Assembly (NCBI GenBank): GCA_041655055.1
Contig: JBBAGE010000046.1
Coordinates: 1 to 14,591, forward strand
DNA: 14,591 nt
Direction of reading: 5' to 3'
Source of the DNA: JBBAGE01 sp041655055
GTDB lineage: Bacteria > Pseudomonadota > Alphaproteobacteria > Rhodobacterales > Rhodobacteraceae
Both the position numbers and the translations under genes were made by a program. Within the stretch, counting starts at the first letter, position 1; the number at the start of each line of letters is the position of its first letter. The notes beneath the pieces were generated by a model. The model ran no database searches, was not told the DNA's origin, and was given only the letters and a program-made list of their open reading frames with translations. Positions 7,458 through 13,286 of the stretch are shown here, in pieces.

Positions 7458-8354
7458 GTGGCTGGTGATCCCACCATTCTGTTTTGCATCGGCGCAACCA
7501 AGGCGGGCACAAGCTCGCTCTATCGCTATTTGCATGGGCATCCTGAATGCCATATGCGCTCGATCAAGGAAATTCATTTCTTTGATACGGTGGATTTCGA
7601 CAATTACGACCGCCAGTTCGACGCCTATGCCCGGCTGCGCGCCAATCTGACCCGGCGTCAGGCGATTGCGGCGGAAAATGGCAATAAGTGGAAATTCGCC
7701 AATCTTGCCCGCCAGATCGCCGATGTGGATGAGGTCGTCACCCTGTTGAAACAGGGTGCGGCGGGCGAAACGGCCTATCTGCGTTATCTGTTGGCCGGTG
7801 TCGATGGGCACAAGCTGGTGGGCGATATTACCCCCGCCTATGCATTGCTGTCCGAAGATCGGCTGGCGCGCATGGCCACCATGGCCCCGGATGTGCGGTT
7901 CGTGTTTTTGATGCGCGACCCGGTGGACCGGCTTTGGAGCCATGTGCGCATGCAGGCCATCCGCCAGCGCCAGCCTGGGCAGGATGTGGCGCTGAAAGCC
8001 CGGCGCATCCTGAACCGGACAGTGAAAAAGGGAATGGAGACCCATATCCCCCTGCGCGGTGATTATCGCGCCATTTTGGGCAAACTCGCCCGCGCCGTGC
8101 CGCAGGACCGCGTTTTCATCGGGTTTACCGAAGATGTGCTGGATGAGGACGGACTTGCGCCCCTGTGCGATTTTCTGGGGATCAGCTATCTGCCGAATGA
8201 CGGCGCGCCGCGCGAACATGAAGGCATGGATCTGGCGCTTGATGCGGCGCAGCGCCGCGATGCCGCGGAATTTCTTGCGCCCCAATATGCCTTTGCGGCG
8301 CAAACATTTGGAACACTGCCCCGACGCTGGCAGAGCAATATGGCGAAGGTCTAG
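7458..8354 (+). CDS. PAPS-dependent sulfotransferase family protein inserted between nuoC and nuoD
   Basis: The 298-residue product resembles bacterial Golgi-type/NDST-like sulfotransferases, which move a sulfuryl group from PAPS to a hydroxyl or amine. The 5'-phosphosulfate loop is GATKAGTSSLYRYL with Lys15. KEIHFFD (residues 37-43) and GDITPAYALL (about 122-131) match conserved active-site segments. The 3'-phosphate motif is FVFLMRDPVDRLWSH with Arg153 and Ser161. No signal peptide or membrane helix is seen, so a cytoplasmic enzyme is expected. Translation starts at a GTG immediately after the nuoC stop. The next Met (residue 33) lies beyond the PAPS loop, so GTG is required. It ends 3 bases before nuoD. 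Base composition looks like its neighbours by eye. The acceptor is unknown, and any link to complex I is inference from position. Confidence 0.87.
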   Translation: MAGDPTILFCIGATKAGTSSLYRYLHGHPECHMRSIKEIHFFDTVDFDNYDRQFDAYARLRANLTRRQAIAAENGNKWKFANLARQIADVDEVVTLLKQGAAGETAYLRYLLAGVDGHKLVGDITPAYALLSEDRLARMATMAPDVRFVFLMRDPVDRLWSHVRMQAIRQRQPGQDVALKARRILNRTVKKGMETHIPLRGDYRAILGKLARAVPQDRVFIGFTEDVLDEDGLAPLCDFLGISYLPNDGAPREHEGMDLALDAAQRRDAAEFLAPQYAFAAQTFGTLPRRWQSNMAKV

Positions 8355-8357
8355 GAT

Positions 8358-9566
8358 ATGAGCGACAGATTCGATGATGCCCTGACCGGCGAACAGAAAA
8401 TTCGCAACTTTAACATCAACTTTGGCCCGCAACACCCCGCTGCGCATGGCGTTTTGCGCATGGTGCTTGAGCTTGACGGTGAAATTGTGGAACGCGCCGA
8501 CCCGCATATCGGGCTGTTGCACCGCGGCACCGAAAAGCTGATGGAAAGCCGGACCTATCTGCAAAACCTGCCCTATCTGGACCGGCTGGATTATGTCGCG
8601 CCGATGAATCAGGAACATGCCTGGTGCATGGCGATCGAGCGGCTGACGGGCGTGGATATCCCGCGCCGCGCCAGCCTGATCCGGGTGCTTTATTCCGAAA
8701 TCGGGCGCGTCCTGAACCATCTGCTGAACGTGACCACGCAGGCGATGGATGTGGGGGCGCTGACCCCGCCGCTGTGGGGGTTCGAGGAACGCGAAAAGCT
8801 GATGATCTTTTACGAACGGGCCTGCGGGGCGCGGCTCCATTCGGCCTATTTCCGCCCCGGCGGCGTGCATCAGGATCTGCCCCCGGCGCTGATCGACGAT
8901 ATCGAGGCCTGGGCCGAACAATTCCCCGCCCGGCTTGATGATATCGACGAGCTTTTGACCGAAAACCGCATCTTCAAACAGCGCAATGCCGATATCGGCA
9001 TCATCACCGAACAGGATATTCTTGATTGGGGCTTTTCGGGCGTGATGGTGCGCGGATCGGGGCTGGCCTGGGATCTGCGCCGCGCGCAACCCTATGAATG
9101 CTATGATGAATTCGATTTCCAGATCCCGGTGGGCAAGAATGGCGATTGTTATGACCGCTATCTGGTGCGCATGGCCGAAATGCGCGAAAGCACCAAGATC
9201 ATTCAGCAAGCCTGCGCCAAACTGCGCAGCGCCCCGGGCGATGTCATGGCACGCGGCAAGCTGACGCCGCCCAAACGCGCGGATATGAAAACCTCGATGG
9301 AGGCGATGATCCATCACTTCAAACTCTATAGCGAAGGGTTCCACGTGCCCGCCGGCGAAGTCTATGCCGCGGTCGAGGCCCCTAAGGGCGAATTCGGCGT
9401 TTATCTGGTGGCCGATGGCACCAACCGCCCGTATCGCGCCAAGCTGCGGGCGCCGGGTTTCCTGCATTTGCAGGCGATGGATTACGTGGCCAGCGGCCAC
9501 CAGCTTGCCGATGTGGCCGCGATCATCGGCACCATGGATATCGTTTTCGGAGAGGTGGACCGCTGA
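8358..9566 (+). CDS. nuoD: NADH-quinone oxidoreductase subunit D (NuoD, 49-kDa type)
   Basis: NuoD forms much of the quinone-binding pocket beside cluster N2 in the peripheral arm and is related to the large subunit of NiFe hydrogenases. The 402-residue product is of usual length. It carries FGPQHPAAHGVLR near the N-terminus with the quinone-site His, then HIGLLHRGTEKLME, YLDRLDYVAPMNQEHAW, and the terminal IGTMDIVFGEVDR. The ATG at 8358 lies 3 bases after the sulfotransferase stop, with GAAGG upstream. The stop overlaps the nuoE start by one base (TGATG, 9564-9568). Nothing in the coding sequence suggests damage from the upstream insertion. Confidence 0.97.
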   Translation: MSDRFDDALTGEQKIRNFNINFGPQHPAAHGVLRMVLELDGEIVERADPHIGLLHRGTEKLMESRTYLQNLPYLDRLDYVAPMNQEHAWCMAIERLTGVDIPRRASLIRVLYSEIGRVLNHLLNVTTQAMDVGALTPPLWGFEEREKLMIFYERACGARLHSAYFRPGGVHQDLPPALIDDIEAWAEQFPARLDDIDELLTENRIFKQRNADIGIITEQDILDWGFSGVMVRGSGLAWDLRRAQPYECYDEFDFQIPVGKNGDCYDRYLVRMAEMRESTKIIQQACAKLRSAPGDVMARGKLTPPKRADMKTSMEAMIHHFKLYSEGFHVPAGEVYAAVEAPKGEFGVYLVADGTNRPYRAKLRAPGFLHLQAMDYVASGHQLADVAAIIGTMDIVFGEVDR

Positions 9567-10723
9567 TGCTGCGTCGTCTTTACAAGGAACAGCCCGAAAG
9601 CTTTGCTTTCACCCCCGCCAATCAGGCCTGGGCCGAGGCGCAGATCACCAAATACCCCGAAGGCCGGCAGGCGTCGGCGATCATCCCGCTGCTCTGGCGC
9701 GCGCAGGAACAGGAAGGCTGGCTGACCCGTCCGGCGATCGAACATATCGCCGCGATGCTGGATATGGCCTATATCCGGGCGCTGGAAGTGGCGACATTCT
9801 ATTATCAGTTCCAACTGCAACCCGTTGGTTCGGTTGCAAATATCCAGATTTGCGGCACCACATCGTGCATGATCTGCGGGGCCGAAGATCTGGTGGCGGT
9901 CTGCCGCGAGAAAATCGCGCCTGCGGCCCATCAATTGTCCGAAGACGGGCGGTTTTCATGGGAAGAGGTCGAATGTCTGGGGGCTTGCGCCAATGCGCCG
10001 ATGGCCCAGATCGGCAAGGATTACTACGAAGATCTGACCGCCGCGCGGTTGGCGGAAATCATTGACGAACTGGCCGCGGGCGGGCGCCCGGTGCCGGGGC
10101 CGCAAAACGGGCGTTATGCATCCGAACCGCTGGGGGGGCTGACCTCGCTTGCCATGCATGAAAGCGGGCGCACCCAGTATAACGCCAGCGCGCAACGTGC
10201 CGTGGATCTGGGCGACGGGATCAAGCGGATCGATGGCAGCGAAGTGCCACTACATGCGCCCTGGCTGGGGCAGATGCCGGGGATCGGGGCCGGGGCTGCG
10301 GGCGAGGGGCCGTTGCCCGGCGACGGCGTGCCTGTGGATGGCACGGGCGTCACCCGCCAGCAAGCGCAGGCCGAAAAGATCGGGCATCCCCCCGTCTCGG
10401 TCGAGGGGAATATCCATAACACCCCCGTGCCCGGTGCCCATGGTTCGGCCCCCGTGGGGCAAAAGCCTGCGATGCTTGGTGCGCCGCGTGGCGGGGCGGG
10501 CGATGATCTGAAACGGATCAAGGGCATCGGCCCCAAGCTGGAATCGGTGCTGCACAGCCTCGGGGTGTTTCATTTCGACCAGATCGCCGGTTGGGGCGAA
10601 CAGGAATTGATCTGGATCGATGAAAATCTGGGCGCATTTCGGGGCCGCGCCAGCCGCGATGGCTGGATTGTGCAGGCCCGCGATCTGATGGCACAGGACA
10701 AGGGTGATCAGGACGCGCCATGA
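9566..10723 (+). CDS. nuoE: NADH-quinone oxidoreductase subunit E (NuoE) with long C-terminal HhH-like extension
   Basis: NuoE holds the 2Fe-2S cluster N1a beside the FMN/NADH site of NuoF. The first ~170 residues are a normal thioredoxin-fold NuoE with ligands Cys96, Cys101, Cys137 and Cys141 (C-x4-C and C-x3-C). The full product is 385 residues, about twice the size of E. coli NuoE. Residues ~172-312 are a Gly/Pro-rich, probably disordered linker. Residues ~313-380 begin DDLKRIKGIGPKLESVLHSLG and resemble helix-hairpin-helix/SAM-like modules. Long NuoE proteins are known in Rhodobacter relatives, so this is a lineage trait and not a mis-assembly. A GGAGAGG site (9549-9555) precedes the ATG, which overlaps the nuoD stop. 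The role of the extension is unknown; protein contact is likelier than DNA binding, by inference. Confidence 0.95.
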   Translation: MLRRLYKEQPESFAFTPANQAWAEAQITKYPEGRQASAIIPLLWRAQEQEGWLTRPAIEHIAAMLDMAYIRALEVATFYYQFQLQPVGSVANIQICGTTSCMICGAEDLVAVCREKIAPAAHQLSEDGRFSWEEVECLGACANAPMAQIGKDYYEDLTAARLAEIIDELAAGGRPVPGPQNGRYASEPLGGLTSLAMHESGRTQYNASAQRAVDLGDGIKRIDGSEVPLHAPWLGQMPGIGAGAAGEGPLPGDGVPVDGTGVTRQQAQAEKIGHPPVSVEGNIHNTPVPGAHGSAPVGQKPAMLGAPRGGAGDDLKRIKGIGPKLESVLHSLGVFHFDQIAGWGEQELIWIDENLGAFRGRASRDGWIVQARDLMAQDKGDQDAP

Positions 10724-10938
10724 CACCGCAGGAACAGGAAAAACTGTCGCGCAAGGCCAGAATGGTCTCGATCGTGATTGCGGTTACGATGGTGCTATGG
10801 TTCGCTGTGCAAATGGTGGGCGGGCGGATCGGCCTGCATGGCTCATATGCGCTGCTGTTCGATTTCGCGGCGCTTGCGGCATTGGTATGGTCGCTGGTGG
10901 TGATTTATCAGATCTGGCGCGCGCGCCGGGGAAGCTAA
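10720..10938 (+). CDS. Small two-helix membrane protein of the nuo cluster (probably DUF5337)
   Basis: This 72-residue protein starts with a charged segment (MTPQEQEKLSRKARM). It has two membrane helices at about residues 16-34 and 42-65 and ends in a basic tail, WRARRGS, which favours both ends in the cytoplasm. It overlaps nuoE by ATGA (10720-10723), has AGGA (10710-10713) as ribosome site, and ends 10 bases before nuoF, so it is translated with the complex I genes. Paracoccus and Rhodobacter nuo clusters have unidentified frames near this position, and I believe this corresponds to the family labelled DUF5337. That label is from memory. Function is unknown; an assembly or accessory role for complex I is an inference from position. 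Confidence 0.82.
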   Translation: MTPQEQEKLSRKARMVSIVIAVTMVLWFAVQMVGGRIGLHGSYALLFDFAALAALVWSLVVIYQIWRARRGS

Positions 10939-10948
10939 GGAAGCAGAT

Positions 10949-12244
10949 ATGCTGAGAGATCAGGATCGGATCTTTACCAATCTTTACGGGATGCATGAGC
11001 GCACGCTGGCGGGCGCCCGGGCGCGCGGGCATTGGGATGGCACGGCGGGCATCATCGCGCGCGGATCGGATTGGATCATCGATCAGATGAAGGCCAGCGG
11101 TTTGCGCGGGCGTGGCGGTGCGGGATTTCCCACCGGGTTGAAATGGTCCTTCATGCCCAAGGAAAGCGATGGCCGGCCCAGCTATCTTGTGATCAACGGC
11201 GACGAATCCGAACCGGGCACCTGCAAGGACCGCGAAATCATGCGCCACGATCCGCATACGCTGATCGAAGGGGCGCTGATCGCCGGTTTCGCCATGGGCG
11301 CGCATGTAAGCTATATCTATCTACGCGGCGAATTCATCCGTGAACGCGAAGCCCTGCAGGCCGCCATCGACGAATGCTATGACGCGGGCCTTTTGGGCCG
11401 CAATGCCGCCGGGTCGGGCTGGGATTTCGATGTATTCCTGCATCACGGCGCCGGTGCCTATATCTGCGGCGAAGAAACCGCGCTTCTGGAAAGTCTTGAG
11501 GGCAAAAAGGGCATGCCCCGCATGAAGCCGCCCTTTCCGGCCGGTGCGGGGCTTTATGGATGCCCCACCACGGTCAATAACGTCGAATCCATCGCGGTGG
11601 TGCCGACGATCCTGCGGCGCGGGGCCGAATGGTTTGCAGGCTTTGGCCGGCCGAATAATGCGGGCACCAAGCTTTTCGCGATTTCGGGCCATGTGAATCA
11701 TCCCTGCGTGGTCGAAGAAGAAATGTCGATCCCGTTCGAGGAATTGATCGAGCGCCATTGCGGCGGGATTCGCGGCGGCTGGGATAATCTCAAGGCGATC
11801 ATTCCCGGCGGCTCATCCGTGCCGCTGCTGCCGGCATCGATCGCGCGCGGTGCGATCATGGATTTCGACTGGTTGCGCGAACAGCAATCGGGGCTGGGCA
11901 CCGCGGCGGTGATCGTGATGGATCAGAACACCGACATCATCAAGGCGATCTGGCGGCTTTCAAGCTTTTACAAACACGAAAGCTGCGGCCAGTGCACGCC
12001 CTGCCGCGAAGGCACCGGCTGGATGATGCGGGTCATGGACCGATTGGTGCGCGGCGAAGCCGAGGTCGAGGAAATCGACATGCTGCTGGATGTCAGTATA
12101 CAGGTCGAAGGCCATACGATCTGCGCGCTGGGTGATGCGGCGGCTTGGCCGATTCAGGGCCTGATCCGCCATTTCCGCGACGAAATCGAGGACCGGATCA
12201 AGGCCAAACGCACAGGCCGCCTCAGCGCGGTTGCCGCAGAATAG
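10949..12244 (+). CDS. nuoF: NADH-quinone oxidoreductase subunit F (NuoF), NADH/FMN-binding
   Basis: NuoF oxidises NADH with FMN and passes electrons to 4Fe-4S cluster N3. The 431-residue product has the NADH/FMN glycine-rich motif GRGGAGFPTGLKW (residues 54-66), INGDESEPGTCKDRE, and the second glycine-rich stretch around GAGAYICGEETALLESLEG. The N3 ligands are Cys346, Cys349 and Cys352 in ESCGQCTPCREG, plus Cys392 in HTICALGD. The ATG at 10949 follows AAGGA at good spacing and lies 10 bases after the small membrane protein gene. Length is normal for alphaproteobacteria. Unlike the other junctions here, a 194-base gap follows the stop. Confidence 0.98.
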   Translation: MLRDQDRIFTNLYGMHERTLAGARARGHWDGTAGIIARGSDWIIDQMKASGLRGRGGAGFPTGLKWSFMPKESDGRPSYLVINGDESEPGTCKDREIMRHDPHTLIEGALIAGFAMGAHVSYIYLRGEFIREREALQAAIDECYDAGLLGRNAAGSGWDFDVFLHHGAGAYICGEETALLESLEGKKGMPRMKPPFPAGAGLYGCPTTVNNVESIAVVPTILRRGAEWFAGFGRPNNAGTKLFAISGHVNHPCVVEEEMSIPFEELIERHCGGIRGGWDNLKAIIPGGSSVPLLPASIARGAIMDFDWLREQQSGLGTAAVIVMDQNTDIIKAIWRLSSFYKHESCGQCTPCREGTGWMMRVMDRLVRGEAEVEEIDMLLDVSIQVEGHTICALGDAAAWPIQGLIRHFRDEIEDRIKAKRTGRLSAVAAE

Positions 12245-12438
12245 ACATGCGCGGGCGCATTCGACATAATGCCGCCAGCCTGGGCGCGGCGCCACGTATA
12301 CCGGCCATGCGCGGACGGCCTGCCATGGGCAGGCGCGATATTTGGGGACAGCACCATTTCAAGCAATCGCAATCTGCCGGAACAGACGCAAAAAAACGCG
12401 CATCCGGCGATATGCGATCACAGGCGCAGGATGAAAAG
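12245..12438 (+). other. 194-base gap between nuoF and the first small exported protein gene
   Basis: This is the only sizeable gap inside the nuo cluster. It holds a perfect 7-base inverted repeat with a 3-base loop, GCCTGCC (12318-12324) and GGCAGGC (12328-12334). It is not followed by a T run, so an intrinsic terminator is unlikely; an mRNA processing or stabilising hairpin is possible. The reading frame of the next gene stays open back through the gap, with an in-frame ATG at 12247. That stretch looks like basic, low-information translation and not a protein domain. No convincing promoter is seen. Confidence 0.35.
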
Positions 12439-12867
12439 ATGTTGTCAAAATTGCGAAAACTCGCCATTGCCGGGGCCGTCGGGTCGCTTGGCGTGGGGGC
12501 ACCGCTTGCCGCTCCGGGGCAGGATTTGCCGCCGCTGGCGCAGAATGAATATATCAACACCCAGCTTCTGGCGGGCTTTATTGGCGATCTGATCGACAAG
12601 AATTGCAGCTCGATCAGCGCGCGCAAGCTGGTGGCGTTCCAAAAGCTTTATGCGTTGCGTGATCACGCGCTTTCGCAGGGCTATAGCCGCGCTCAGATCG
12701 AAAGTTTCGTCGATGATCGCGCGGAAAAGGCGCGGCTGCGGGCGATTGCCAGCGATTATCTGGCGCGCGCCGGGGCCCGCGACGGGGTCGAAGACAGCTA
12801 TTGCGCCATCGGGCGCGCCGAAATTGCCAATCGCACGCTGACGGGCGTGTTGTTGCGTGCACGCTAG
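12439..12867 (+). CDS. Small exported protein with paired cysteines, copy 1 (probably DUF5333)
   Basis: The 142-residue product begins MLSKLRK followed by a hydrophobic stretch (LAIAGAVGSLGVGAPLAA), a likely Sec signal peptide cleaved near residues 24-28. The mature part is helical, with Cys56 and Cys122. I choose the ATG at 12439 because it places the signal peptide at the N-terminus and has AGGA (12428-12431) upstream; in-frame ATGs at 12412 and 12247 would bury it. From Cys56 to the last residue it aligns without gaps to the next gene product, about 25 identities in 87 positions by hand, with the second Cys at the same spacing. It probably matches the unidentified frame between nuoF and nuoG in Paracoccus-type clusters, which I recall as DUF5333. 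Function is unknown. Confidence 0.75.
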   Translation: MLSKLRKLAIAGAVGSLGVGAPLAAPGQDLPPLAQNEYINTQLLAGFIGDLIDKNCSSISARKLVAFQKLYALRDHALSQGYSRAQIESFVDDRAEKARLRAIASDYLARAGARDGVEDSYCAIGRAEIANRTLTGVLLRAR

Positions 12868-12877
12868 GGGGCCAATG

Positions 12878-13282
12878 ATGAAAACAAGAACCTGTTTCAT
12901 GGCGCTTGTGGCGGCTTTGGGGCTGTTGCCGCAGGGCGCGCTGGCCGGAATTGCGGATGATGCCAAATTCCAGCATATCATCGTAACCACCTTTGTGGTC
13001 GAACAGACCCGCGCGCGCTGCACCGAGATCGATATCGACATGCAGGCGACCGAACGGATGATCGTCGATATGGCCAATCACACCGCCGCCATGGGCTATA
13101 CCCAGGACGAGGTGCAAGGCCAGTTGATGGGGGCCGAGGCTCAGGCCCGGCTGACGGCGGCGGCTGATGAATATATGAAGGCAAAAGGTGCCGATCCGAC
13201 GAATCCAGCCTCGGTTTGCGCCTTTGCGCAGGCCGAGATTGCCGCCGGAACCGATGTCGGCATGCTCTTGAAAAGCAGGTGA
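12878..13282 (+). CDS. Small exported protein with paired cysteines, copy 2 (probably DUF5333)
   Basis: The 134-residue product starts MKTRTCFMALVAALGLL and ends its signal peptide at about QGALA-GIADD, a good Ala-x-Ala-like Sec cleavage site. The mature ~111 residues are helical and acidic, with Cys48 and Cys114, 66 residues apart exactly as in copy 1. Shared positions include the GY pair (73-74), ARL (90-92), Gly104, CA followed by AEIA (119-122), LL and the final Arg. The ATG at 12878 sits 6 bases after AGGGGG (12866-12871), which overlaps the stop of copy 1; the adjacent ATG at 12875 is an equally legal but closer start. It ends 4 bases before nuoG, so it is part of the operon. A periplasmic disulfide between the two cysteines is plausible but inferred. 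Confidence 0.8.
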   Translation: MKTRTCFMALVAALGLLPQGALAGIADDAKFQHIIVTTFVVEQTRARCTEIDIDMQATERMIVDMANHTAAMGYTQDEVQGQLMGAEAQARLTAAADEYMKAKGADPTNPASVCAFAQAEIAAGTDVGMLLKSR

Positions 13283-13286
13283 GTGA

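Noticed and set aside
7458..8354. The sulfotransferase gene as a recently transferred mobile element cargo
   Set aside because: There are no flanking repeats, transposase or attachment sites, junctions are exact to the codon, and composition matches the neighbours by eye.
6864..9500. An 878-codon open frame on the minus strand opposite nuoC, the sulfotransferase gene and nuoD
   Set aside because: It is antisense to three well-supported genes, is His/Gly/Arg/Ala-rich with no domain, and reflects the GC-rich codon pattern of the plus strand.
12145..12867. A longer version of small exported protein copy 1, starting inside nuoF or at 12247
   Set aside because: The added N-terminus is basic and featureless and would bury the signal peptide; the ATG at 12439 has a ribosome site.
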